From positions 55,886-119,885 of the forward strand of contig JAFDXH010000206.1 in NCBI GenBank assembly GCA_018268075.1: a stretch of DNA of 64,000 bases, in the 5' to 3' direction. The position numbers were made by a program, and so were the translations under genes. Positions 35,981 to 44,103 of the stretch are shown here, in pieces. A model generated the notes under the pieces. That model was not told the DNA's origin. It ran no database searches and saw only the letters and a program-made list of their open reading frames with translations. This DNA is from Bacteroidota bacterium (GTDB lineage Bacteria; Bacteroidota; Bacteroidia; Chitinophagales; Chitinophagaceae). Every line of letters starts with the position of its first letter. Position 1 is the first letter of the stretch.

Positions 35981-36946
35981 TTAGGCACCTTTTTTCATAA
36001 TATTTCTTACTTGCATCTCATCATCATGCAATTGAATTTTTAATGCGTCCAGATTAGCAAATTTTATTTCTGGCCGCATATATTTTTTTACATATACACG
36101 CATCTCCATTCCATAAATATTTTTATTGAAATCAAAGATGTTAACCTCAGTCATGATTTTATCATCACCAATAGTTGGCCGTATTCCAATATTCATCATG
36201 CCATTGTAATAAGGCAACGAATCAAAGCTTTCATCAACATTATTACGAATCTTTACTGAAACGGCATAAACGCCATAAGGAGGAATCAATTTATGCGCAT
36301 CGGCCACAAATATGTTGGCAGTAGGAAATCCCAACGTTCGCCCCAATTTATTCCCATCCACTATTACGCCGGTAAAAAAGTATTCATACCCAAGGTATTG
36401 ATTAGCAAACTGAATGTTCCCTTCATTTAGTGCCTGCCTGATCTTTGTAGAGCTGATAGATACATTATCTAAAACGTGTGCTGGAATCTCTTCTACTTTA
36501 TACTTTCCTTCGGCACCATATTCTTCCAGCATTTTATAATTACCCTTTCTATCCTTTCCAAAATGATGATCATACCCTGTAATGATAATCTTTGGATGAA
36601 ATTTTTTTATAAGAAAAGACTTAATATACTCTTCAGGTGATTGCTCTGCAAATGTTTTAGTAAATGGCACTATTACTAAATGATCGATACCCTGCGATTC
36701 TATTAATTCAATCTTTTCATGTAGTGTGTTTAATAATTTTAAACTGCCGCATTTTCCCGGCGTCAATACCATTCTTGGATGAGGATCAAAAGTGATGATC
36801 AATGAATATCCATTGATTTTTTCGGCTTCCTTTTTTACCTGTTTAATGATTTCTAAATGACCTGAATGCACACCATCAAATGTTCCGATAGTAAGAACGG
36901 TATCTTTAAATGATGGTAAATTATTTATATCCCTGTGTACTTGCAT
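35981..36946 (-). CDS. ribF: Bifunctional riboflavin kinase/FAD synthetase
   Basis: A 321-residue RibF. The N-terminal FMN adenylyltransferase has LTIGTFDGVHSGHLEIIKQV with the H-x-x-H nucleotide site; the C-terminal riboflavin kinase starts near residue 190 with GVIVDGNKLGRTLGFPTANI (the G-x-P-T-A-N loop) and ends with IQLHDDEMQVRNIMKKG. It makes FMN and FAD from riboflavin in the cytoplasm. The ATG at 36946 (MQVHRDINNLP) is preferred; the ORF extension begins with a TTG. It lies 72 bases downstream of the GNAT gene on the same strand. Confidence 0.93.
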   Translation of the reverse strand: MQVHRDINNLPSFKDTVLTIGTFDGVHSGHLEIIKQVKKEAEKINGYSLIITFDPHPRMVLTPGKCGSLKLLNTLHEKIELIESQGIDHLVIVPFTKTFAEQSPEEYIKSFLIKKFHPKIIITGYDHHFGKDRKGNYKMLEEYGAEGKYKVEEIPAHVLDNVSISSTKIRQALNEGNIQFANQYLGYEYFFTGVIVDGNKLGRTLGFPTANIFVADAHKLIPPYGVYAVSVKIRNNVDESFDSLPYYNGMMNIGIRPTIGDDKIMTEVNIFDFNKNIYGMEMRVYVKKYMRPEIKFANLDALKIQLHDDEMQVRNIMKKGA

Positions 36947-37018
36947 TCTTGAAGTGTGCAAATGTATCTAATTATTTTGATGGCTAATCCCCAATGAAGA
37001 AACCAAGGTAGTTTCCTA

Positions 37019-37567
37019 TTATTTTTTTACCTCTTTATCGGAAAACCACTCCTCCCTTGTAAGGCTGTAAACAAAATTTAATTTAGGTATCTCGCCATAA
37101 TAGCTCACCTGCTGTTCGCCGCTCTTTTTTATTCCCAGGCGGCTTATGGCAATTTGAGAACGGATATTTTCTGCTCCAATGTGAAAATGAACCATTGCAA
37201 CAAATTGATATATATAATCTAACATTAAAGCCTTCGCCTGATGATTAACTCCTGTACCCCAATATTGAACTGCATAAAAAGTATAACCGATAAGAATACT
37301 ATTTTCCTGACTGTTATAATCATAAAATCGGGTACTTCCTATTACAGCATTCTTTTCCTTTTCAATAATTTTAAAAGCGCCCCCACTTGCTAAAGCACCT
37401 GCAAAATATATCTTGAATATTTCTCTTTGCCAGCGCTCTTTGTTAGGATGCTGCTCCCATATTTTAGGATCTGAAGCAGTAATATATAATTCTTCAAAAT
37501 CCTCTTCCTGCAATGGATAAAGGGCTATTGTTTCGTTTTGTAATATCGGTTGAATATTAAAATTCAT
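37019..37567 (-). CDS. GNAT-family N-acetyltransferase
   Basis: A 182-residue acetyltransferase of the RimJ/RimL type. LYPLQEEDFEELYITASDPK is the conserved N-terminal helix, AVIGSTRFYDYNSQENSILI and GYTFYAVQYWGTGVNHQAKA carry the acetyl-CoA pyrophosphate loop (diverged W-G-T-G-V-N), and HFHIGAENIRSQIAISRLGI is the helix with the typical N-x-R-S-x-x-A-x-x-x-L-G. RimL-type enzymes acetylate protein N-termini or small molecules; the acceptor is unknown. Confidence 0.83.
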   Translation of the reverse strand: MNFNIQPILQNETIALYPLQEEDFEELYITASDPKIWEQHPNKERWQREIFKIYFAGALASGGAFKIIEKEKNAVIGSTRFYDYNSQENSILIGYTFYAVQYWGTGVNHQAKALMLDYIYQFVAMVHFHIGAENIRSQIAISRLGIKKSGEQQVSYYGEIPKLNFVYSLTREEWFSDKEVKK

Positions 37568-37826
37568 TTACTGGGTTTTTATTTAAAAATTTAAAGTTAT
37601 TTCAAATCCAAGACTATTTGTTTTCAATTTCTATTTGAATGAAATACCCGCTATATCTTCTAAAAAATGCGAAAAACAATAGGGAAATATGAAATAGCGC
37701 TATACCCTAAGAGCAGATTGTTTAAGCTAAATTCTATTGAAATTAAGGGTAAGAGCGCCTTTCGATTTAAAAGAGAAATAAAATTTGATAATCTATAAAA
37801 TAAAATCAGATTTTGCCTCAATAATC

Positions 37827-40262
37827 CTAATACGGATCCACATCACAAACTACAACCACACTTCTCAAATTGGAATGTGCCTTCATCAAATCTATATCAT
37901 TGAGAATAATTTTCTTTTGATTTGAAAGTTGTGCCGAGTCCTGTTTTAGTTTTAGTAAAATTTCTAACAGGTACATATTTCTAATTCTCGATATTACAGG
38001 TGCTGCGGGGCCACTCACCATATCAAAATTTTTAGACAATAAGTCTGCGAAAAAATAGGCGGCTTCCTTTACGACAGCCTCCTTTTGATGTTTAAGGGTA
38101 ATTCTGATAAGCCTGCTAAATGGAGGGTAAAAAAACTGTTTACGAAATGCAAGTTCGAAATCATAAAATTTTTCATAATCATGATGCTCTACAAAGGAAA
38201 GTACAGGATGACTTGTTTTAGAAGCCTGAATCATTACAAGTCCCTGCTTATCCTTTCTTCCGGCTCGACCACTCACCTGCTCCATTAGTTGAAAAGCCCT
38301 TTCATTTACCCGAAAATCTGCAAAACCCAATAAGCCATCCGCATCAAGTATGCCTACTAAATTTACTTTTTCAAAATCTAACCCCTTTACTACCATTTGT
38401 GTGCCTACCAATACATCAAGGCGCTGCATTTCAAAAAGCTTTATCAGTGTGTCATGTGCATTTTTACCACGTACAGCATCCACATCCATGCGTGCAATGC
38501 GCCACATAGGGAATCGCTCCGTTACTTCTTCTTCAATTTTTTCGGTGCCAAAGTTTTTTTCTTTCCAATTTACACTACCACACTGAGGGCATGCTACCAA
38601 TTTAGGGTAAGTATTGCCACAATAATGGCAGTGCAGTTTATTAGAAAATTTATGCAATGTAAGTGTGACTGAGCAATTGATGCACTGAGGTATGTATGCA
38701 CACGTGCCACAAATTAAAAATGGTGAATACCCGCGCCTGTTTTGAAATAATATTACCTGCTGGTGATCTGCAATAGATTTCTCCATCGCCTCTTGTAATT
38801 GGGGCGATATCATTACTTTTCCTTTTTTGGAAGCTGCAACCGTTTTTGTATCAATTATTCTTATTTCAGGCATTAGCGTACCACCAAATCTCTCAGCCAT
38901 CGTTACCAATCCATACTTACCCCTTTGGGCATTATAAAAACTTTCCAACGATGGTGTAGCACTCCCCAAAAGTACTTTTGCATTAAAAAGCGATGCATAA
39001 AAAACTGCAACATCTCTTGCATTATATCTGGGTGCAGGGTCTTGTTGTTTAAAAGATGGATCATGCTCCTCATCTACTACAATAAGCCCTAAATCAACAA
39101 ACGGCAAAAACAACGCACTCCTTGCTCCCAACACTATTTTGGTCTCCCCTGATTTCACTTTATTCCAGATTTCTATTCGCTCATTATTATTAAATTTGGA
39201 ATGATAGATGGCAATATTGCCTCCAAAGTAAACCTGAAGCCGCCGTATAATCTGGGCCGTCAATGTAATTTCAGGAAGCAGATACAATACCTGTTTGCCG
39301 CGGCTGATATATTTCTCTATCTGCTTTATGTATAAAAGCGTTTTACCACTGCTGGTTACACCATGCAGGAGGCATACATCCTTCTCTTCAAAAATTTCAT
39401 TTATCTGTTGCTGCGCTGCCTGCTGAACAGGATTCAGTTCAAAGTTGAGTTCTACTTTTTTAGGCAAAGAAAAAATTCGGTTCACATTTCTTTTTTCCAG
39501 AAAAAGGATATTTTTTTCCACCAAAGATTTTAGCTGTGCTGCAGTAGCCCCCGATTTCTTTAATAGATTAGGCTGTGTTACCTCGCCTTCCGTTCTGCTG
39601 AAATGCAGAAAAGCCAGAAGCAACTCTAATTGCTTGGGCGCCCTTCCCATTTCATTCATAAGTCTATTCATTTCATCATCACTACTGTAGGCAGGATTCA
39701 ATAAAATAAAAATTTCCTTTTTCTCTTTGTATTTTTCAGACAGAGATTCCCATACGATGCAAACGCCCTTTTCAATCAATCTTTTTATAAGAGGATATAC
39801 ATGCACTATACTCACTATTTGCTGCACCTCAGTGATCTTTAATTCCTTTTTAATCAATAGCGCTTCTGCAAGTAAATATTCGTTATCATCCAATGATGAG
39901 AAATCCTCGCCATACTCTTCATTAAATATCAGAATAGCTTCGCTACTCAATTTCAAATGAGCAGGCAATGCCGCAGCCATCACAGCGCCTTCGCCGCACA
40001 TATAGTATTCACTCAGCCATTTCCACAGTTGCAATTGCTTTGAAAAAATTACCGGCTCTTCATCTATCACACCTAAAATTTCCTTGGTTTCATAGGAGGG
40101 GGCTACATCACAAATAGATTTAATAATTCCGGCATATTTTTTATTTTTCCCAAATACAACTTCTACCCTACAGCCGGGCTGCACCTTTTCTTTAAGTACA
40201 TCCGGAACAGCATAAGTGTACGTTTTTGGAATCGCCAATGGCAAAATGGTCTCTATCCACAT
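37827..40262 (-). CDS. priA: Primosomal protein N' (replication restart helicase PriA)
   Basis: A PriA helicase of about 811 residues from the chosen start. Walker A is CLLHGVTSSGKTLLYI, Walker B is IVVDEEHDPSFKQQ, and the zinc-binding region between helicase motifs runs from ICGTCAYIPQCINCS through LHCHYCGNTYPKLVACPQCG. PriA reloads the replisome at stalled forks. The start at 40262 (MWIETILPLAIPKTYTYAVP) aligns with the family N-terminus; in-frame ATGs at 40319 and 40475 give extensions without family similarity, though 40319 is 20 bases after the plsC-like stop and cannot be excluded. Confidence 0.93.
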   Translation of the reverse strand: MWIETILPLAIPKTYTYAVPDVLKEKVQPGCRVEVVFGKNKKYAGIIKSICDVAPSYETKEILGVIDEEPVIFSKQLQLWKWLSEYYMCGEGAVMAAALPAHLKLSSEAILIFNEEYGEDFSSLDDNEYLLAEALLIKKELKITEVQQIVSIVHVYPLIKRLIEKGVCIVWESLSEKYKEKKEIFILLNPAYSSDDEMNRLMNEMGRAPKQLELLLAFLHFSRTEGEVTQPNLLKKSGATAAQLKSLVEKNILFLEKRNVNRIFSLPKKVELNFELNPVQQAAQQQINEIFEEKDVCLLHGVTSSGKTLLYIKQIEKYISRGKQVLYLLPEITLTAQIIRRLQVYFGGNIAIYHSKFNNNERIEIWNKVKSGETKIVLGARSALFLPFVDLGLIVVDEEHDPSFKQQDPAPRYNARDVAVFYASLFNAKVLLGSATPSLESFYNAQRGKYGLVTMAERFGGTLMPEIRIIDTKTVAASKKGKVMISPQLQEAMEKSIADHQQVILFQNRRGYSPFLICGTCAYIPQCINCSVTLTLHKFSNKLHCHYCGNTYPKLVACPQCGSVNWKEKNFGTEKIEEEVTERFPMWRIARMDVDAVRGKNAHDTLIKLFEMQRLDVLVGTQMVVKGLDFEKVNLVGILDADGLLGFADFRVNERAFQLMEQVSGRAGRKDKQGLVMIQASKTSHPVLSFVEHHDYEKFYDFELAFRKQFFYPPFSRLIRITLKHQKEAVVKEAAYFFADLLSKNFDMVSGPAAPVISRIRNMYLLEILLKLKQDSAQLSNQKKIILNDIDLMKAHSNLRSVVVVCDVDPY

Positions 40263-40339
40263 AGATATTACAGGCTCATTATTAAATAGAATCCCTGATT
40301 TTTTTATATCTATCCCCATTTTACAAAGATACCGGAAGC

Positions 40340-41128
40340 TTAATTTTTTATCCAGGTGGCGTGGTGTTCTTCCAATGATTTTTTCATTTGGATAAAAATA
40401 GCACTTTTTAAGGCAGTCATATCTTCCTCTTTCATTCCAACTGTTGGTGTAGATGGCAAAAATATGGCACGGCACTGTCCTGGATTGAGCGAAAAAATAC
40501 TTTTATAATTCAATCGGTCATAAGTATCTAAAAATAAAATAGGTTGAATAGGTTTTTGAGTTTCTATAGCAATCTTAAATGCTCCATCATAGAAAGATTT
40601 TAATGGCTCATTTGTCATATTGAAAGTGCCCTCAGGGCAAATGAAAATAGAAATCCTTTTATTCAAAAACCTTTTTAATCTTTCTACACTCTCATACCTC
40701 GCCTTAGGGTCTGCTCTATCTACCGATACGGTACCTCTTTTATATATACTGCCAAAAATGGGAACTCTATTCATTTCTGCTTTTCCCAAAATCCTAAGAT
40801 GCCGCCCTCGTACTACCTTCATCATCATAGGAATATCCAGATATGAAATATGGTTACTTATAAATATGTATTGCTCATTTGGCATTACCGGCGCCTGATA
40901 GAACGCCCTGTATCGAATACCAGTCAAAATGAAAAAGGCATCGGCCCAAAATCTGGATAATGAGAATATCAGATTGCCCCCCCTGATAGCCGGCAAGCAA
41001 AAACTAATTATAAAAAGGGGCAAAAGCAGAAACATTAAAGCCAAAAAAATGGCAAAGCCATAAATCGAAAATAAAAACCGTAAAATTTTTAGCACTAAAC
41101 AGGGTTTAAAAGAAGGCAATATAGGCAT
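40340..41128 (-). CDS. PlsC-like lysophospholipid acyltransferase
   Basis: A 262-residue membrane acyltransferase. An N-terminal hydrophobic pair of helices (about 10-45) precedes the catalytic NHISYLDIPMM (H-x4-D) near residue 92. The second motif GTVSVDRADPKARYESV and FICPEGTFNMTNEPLKSFYD (P-E-G-T-F) complete the 1-acyl-glycerol-3-phosphate acyltransferase signature. It probably makes phosphatidic acid from the PlsY product or remodels lipids. It precedes priA on the same strand by a short gap. Confidence 0.87.
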   Translation of the reverse strand: MPILPSFKPCLVLKILRFLFSIYGFAIFLALMFLLLPLFIISFCLPAIRGGNLIFSLSRFWADAFFILTGIRYRAFYQAPVMPNEQYIFISNHISYLDIPMMMKVVRGRHLRILGKAEMNRVPIFGSIYKRGTVSVDRADPKARYESVERLKRFLNKRISIFICPEGTFNMTNEPLKSFYDGAFKIAIETQKPIQPILFLDTYDRLNYKSIFSLNPGQCRAIFLPSTPTVGMKEEDMTALKSAIFIQMKKSLEEHHATWIKN

Positions 41129-41239
41129 TGGCCCGCTTTTTAGAAACCAAATCTATAGCTCACAGGCACAATTTTGAGAGACTGCTGCAAAAATTGGGAA
41201 AATTTAGGAAAATAAACGAAATTTTTCCTTTAAATACCC

Positions 41240-41247
41240 TACATTTG
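41240..41247 (+). promoter_or_regulatory. Predicted -7 promoter box of rplU-rpmA
   Basis: TACATTTG, an exact TAnnTTTG match, 20 bases before the rplU ATG. The -33 element is unclear. Confidence 0.5.
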
Positions 41248-41267
41248 CAATCCAAAAATTGGAAAAT

Positions 41268-41573
41268 ATGTTTGCGATAGTAAAAATAGCAGGTCAACAA
41301 TTTAAAGTAACTCAAGGTCAAAACTTATATGTGCCACACATCTCCGGAAAGCAAGGAGATGAAGTTGAGTTTTCTGATATTATTTTACATAATAATGATG
41401 GTAAAGTTTCCTTAGGAAAGGATGCCAATGTAAAAGTAAAAGCAGAAATAATAAATGATCTGGTAAAAGGAGATAAAGTAATCGCTTTTAAAATGAAAAG
41501 AAGAAAGGGATTTAGGAAAAAACATGGCCATCGTACTCAATACACTCACATAAAAGTTACAGGCATCGCTTAA
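41268..41573 (+). CDS. rplU: 50S ribosomal protein L21
   Basis: A 101-residue L21 with MFAIVKIAGQQFKVTQGQNL at the start, VEFSDIILHNNDGKVSLGKD in the middle and the basic RNA-binding end KMKRRKGFRKKHGHRTQYTH. The ATG at 41268 is the family start; a TTG three codons upstream is rejected. It is co-transcribed with rpmA (53-base gap), the standard order. Confidence 0.97.
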   Translation: MFAIVKIAGQQFKVTQGQNLYVPHISGKQGDEVEFSDIILHNNDGKVSLGKDANVKVKAEIINDLVKGDKVIAFKMKRRKGFRKKHGHRTQYTHIKVTGIA

Positions 41574-41626
41574 CCAAATGCTTTCCAAAATAGCAAAAAT
41601 CTATTACCAAATAATATCAACAAATC

Positions 41627-41914
41627 ATGGCACATAAAAAAGGTGAAGGTTCAGTAAAAAACGGCAGAGATTCCCAAAGCAAAAGATTGGGCGTGAAAAT
41701 TTTTGGTGGCCAAGCTGCCATTTCCGGCAACATCATTTTACGTCAGCGTGGAACCAAATATCACCCAGGTAAAAATGTAGGCCTTGGAAAAGATTTTACC
41801 ATCTTTGCTACAACAGATGGTGTAGTAGAATTTAGAAAAACAAAAGGAGATAAAACTATCGTTTCTGTAAATTCTGAAAACACTTCTGTAACAACTCCTG
41901 AGGCCGTAGCCTAA
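41627..41914 (+). CDS. rpmA: 50S ribosomal protein L27
   Basis: A 95-residue L27. The start [20 protein letters not shown] is the flexible N-terminus that reaches the peptidyl-transferase centre, and [20 protein letters not shown] and [18 protein letters not shown] are the core. No N-terminal extension for cleavage, unlike Firmicutes L27. It is slightly longer than usual because of a Thr/Ser/Ala tail. A terminator follows. Confidence 0.97.
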   Translation: MAHKKGEGSVKNGRDSQSKRLGVKIFGGQAAISGNIILRQRGTKYHPGKNVGLGKDFTIFATTDGVVEFRKTKGDKTIVSVNSENTSVTTPEAVA

Positions 41915-41921
41915 ATTTTTC

Positions 41922-41962
41922 AAAGATCATTTTCATTAAAAATGATCTTCTCTTTCCTTTAG
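41922..41962 (+). terminator. Terminator of rplU-rpmA
   Basis: AAGATCATTTT (41923-41933) pairs with AAAATGATCTT (41939-41949), followed by a pyrimidine-rich stretch. It begins eight bases after the rpmA stop. Confidence 0.7.
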
Positions 41963-42062
41963 GCAAAGAAGCCTTTATAAAAAAAAATTCAAATATTTTT
42001 TGGATGTTAGGAAAATGTTTTTATTTTTAATTATTATTTACTAACAATTAAATTCTAAAAAC

Positions 42063-42239
42063 ATGGCAACTGCAAAAAAAGCCGCTCCTAAAAAAGCCGC
42101 TGCAAAAAAAGCCGCTCCTAAAAAAGCTGCTGCAAAAAAAGCTGCTCCTAAAAAAGCTGCTGCAAAAAAAGCTGCTCCTAAAAAAGCTGCTGCAAAAAAA
42201 GCTGCTCCTAAAAAAGCTGCTGCAAAAAAGAAAAAATAA
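42063..42239 (+). CDS. Histone-H1-like Lys/Ala/Pro repeat protein (58 residues)
   Basis: The frame reads MATAKKAAPKKAAAKK and then repeats the ten-residue unit AAPKKAAAKK, about five copies in all, ending KKKK. The DNA is a 30-bp tandem repeat in which the first units use GCC and the later ones only GCT for the same alanines, which suggests recent expansion. It is a highly basic, probably unstructured protein like the H1-like tails of Bacteroidota and chlamydial Hc1, and so is a likely DNA-compacting protein. It has its own terminator 25 bases on. The copy number may vary between strains. Confidence 0.8.
   Translation: MATAKKAAPKKAAAKKAAPKKAAAKKAAPKKAAAKKAAPKKAAAKKAAPKKAAAKKKK
42075..42229 (+). 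repeat. 30-bp tandem repeat inside the H1-like gene
   Basis: The unit GCTGCTCCTAAAAAAGCTGC plus TGCAAAAAAA recurs about five times head to tail and keeps the reading frame. The 5' units differ at the third base of one or two alanine codons. Confidence 0.85.
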
Positions 42240-42263
42240 GAATATTTTTTCTACAGATAACTT

Positions 42264-42294
42264 TAAAGCCTCGGGAAACCGGGGCTTTTTTTTT
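42264..42294 (+). terminator. Terminator of the H1-like gene
   Basis: AAGCCTCGG pairs with CCGGGGCTT (one G-T) around a GAAA tetraloop, followed by nine T. Confidence 0.9.
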
Positions 42295-42417
42295 CAATTT
42301 AAAATCAATCTGCAATGCAGTGTTTAAAGGCATTCGTATCATTTTCTATACCTCTCATTTAAAACTGAGTTCATTTCTTTTTTTCCTTTAGAATCAATAA
42401 AAGGTTTATTTTACCTT

Positions 42418-44103
42418 ATGACAAATAAAGAAATTTCAAACCAATTTTCTATGCTTTCAAAATTAATGGAAGTACACGGAGAAAATAGTTTTCGATCAAA
42501 ATCATACTCCATTGCTGCTTATAAAATAAGTCAGCTTCCTGAAGAATTACAATCACTTTCTGAAGAAAAAATAAGTTCACTCAATGGAATTGGAGATGCC
42601 ATTGCAAAAAAAATTCAAGAAATTTTTTCAGACGGAATGATAAAAAACCTTCAGGAATTAATTTCAAAAACGCCGGAGGGCATTTTTGAAATGTTAAAAA
42701 TTAAAGGTTTAGGGCCTAAAAAAATTGGTCTAATATGGAAAGAAATGGGCATTGAAAATATCGGCGAATTATTATATGCCTGTGAAGAAAACCGTTTACT
42801 TCTGTATGAAGGGTTCGGAAAAAAAACGCAACAGAATGTAATGGAGGCGATTCAATTTTTCATGAGCCAAAAAGGGAATTATCTGTATGCACAGCTTGAT
42901 CAACTTTCCAAAGAATGCTTAATGCTTTTTAAAAGAATATTTTCTACAGAATTAATTTCAGCAACAGGAGATTTTAGAAGACAGGAAGAAACGATGAATG
43001 CCCTCGAATTTGTACTCACCGCTCCACTTCAGGCCATTATTTCTGAAATAAAAAACTTGAATAATTTTGCCTTTCATGAGCAGGCAGATGATTGGGTTTC
43101 TTTTAAATTCAAAGATGGTATAATCATAAAAATCTATAGTACAGATTCAGAAAATTTCATTACAACACTTTTTGATAAAACAGGTACAGAGGAATTTGTA
43201 AATGCTTTCGGCGGCCTATATCCTAAATCCATAATGAAAGGAGCCGAAAATGAAGATCAATTGTTTACAAAAGCAGGTATTCAATTCATTCCTCCTTTTT
43301 TAAGGGATAATACTGAAATAATTGAAACGGCAGCAAAGTATAAAATACCACAGGTAATTCAGCCAAAAGATATAAAAGGCATCATACATTGCCATAGTAA
43401 CTGGAGTGACGGTATCAACACATTGGAAGACCTGGCAAATGCTTGTAGAAAATCAGGCAAGGAATATCTTGTCATCAGTGATCATAGTAAATCAGCCTTT
43501 TATGCCAATGGATTGAGTATAGAAAGAATAAAGGCGCAGCACGAACTGGTAGATGAATTAAATAAAAAGCTCAATCCATTTAAAATATTTAAAAGTATAG
43601 AAAGTGATATTCTCAATGATGGCTCCTTAGATTATGGCGAAGAGGTGCTTCAAAGCTTTGATCTGGTAATAGCATCTGTACATTCCAACTTAAAAATGAC
43701 AGAAGAAAAAGCTACTACACGCTTATTGAAGGCAATAGAAAACCCCTTTACTACCATTCTTGGCCACATGACAGGCCGCCTGCTTCTCAGTCGAAAAGGG
43801 TATCCATTAGATTATAAAAAAATTATAGACGCCTGTGCCGCCAATAACGTGGTAATAGAAATAAATGCTAATCCAAGAAGACTCGACATGAGCTGGCAAT
43901 GGATTCCCTATGCCCTTTCAAAAAATGTGTTGCTATCAATAAATCCTGATTCGCATTCAATACCCGAATTTGAAAATACCGATTATGGTGTATTGGCGGC
44001 ACAAAAGGGAATGCTTACATCTGCTAAAAACCTCAGCAGTTTTTCATTGCCAGATTTAGAATCATTTTTGAAAAATAAAAAATTGGTTCAAGCCCCGTTA
44101 TAA
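42418..44103 (+). CDS. polX: PolX-family protein with intact PHP domain and degraded polymerase site
   Basis: A 561-residue PolX-type protein. The N-terminal part has helix-hairpin-helix motifs (LNGIGDAIAKKIQEI, KIKGLGPKKIGLIWKEMGI). The nucleotidyltransferase motif is GDFRRQEETMNALEF (residues 184-198), where the usual D-x-D of GDID is A195 and E197, and the third aspartate of VDLR is K238 (IIIKIY). The C-terminal PHP domain keeps its metal ligands: HCHSNWSDG (H324, H326), VISDHS, SIESDIL, ASVHSN, ILGHMTG and INPDSHS. So it is probably a repair 3'-5' exonuclease or AP-site nuclease without polymerase activity. The 3' end overlaps the convergent kinase gene by 16 bases. Confidence 0.87.
   Translation: MTNKEISNQFSMLSKLMEVHGENSFRSKSYSIAAYKISQLPEELQSLSEEKISSLNGIGDAIAKKIQEIFSDGMIKNLQELISKTPEGIFEMLKIKGLGPKKIGLIWKEMGIENIGELLYACEENRLLLYEGFGKKTQQNVMEAIQFFMSQKGNYLYAQLDQLSKECLMLFKRIFSTELISATGDFRRQEETMNALEFVLTAPLQAIISEIKNLNNFAFHEQADDWVSFKFKDGIIIKIYSTDSENFITTLFDKTGTEEFVNAFGGLYPKSIMKGAENEDQLFTKAGIQFIPPFLRDNTEIIETAAKYKIPQVIQPKDIKGIIHCHSNWSDGINTLEDLANACRKSGKEYLVISDHSKSAFYANGLSIERIKAQHELVDELNKKLNPFKIFKSIESDILNDGSLDYGEEVLQSFDLVIASVHSNLKMTEEKATTRLLKAIENPFTTILGHMTGRLLLSRKGYPLDYKKIIDACAANNVVIEINANPRRLDMSWQWIPYALSKNVLLSINPDSHSIPEFENTDYGVLAAQKGMLTSAKNLSSFSLPDLESFLKNKKLVQAPL

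Noticed and set aside
42075-42229. Tandem repeats suggesting a CRISPR array
   Set aside because: Units are contiguous without spacers and encode a coherent Lys/Ala protein.
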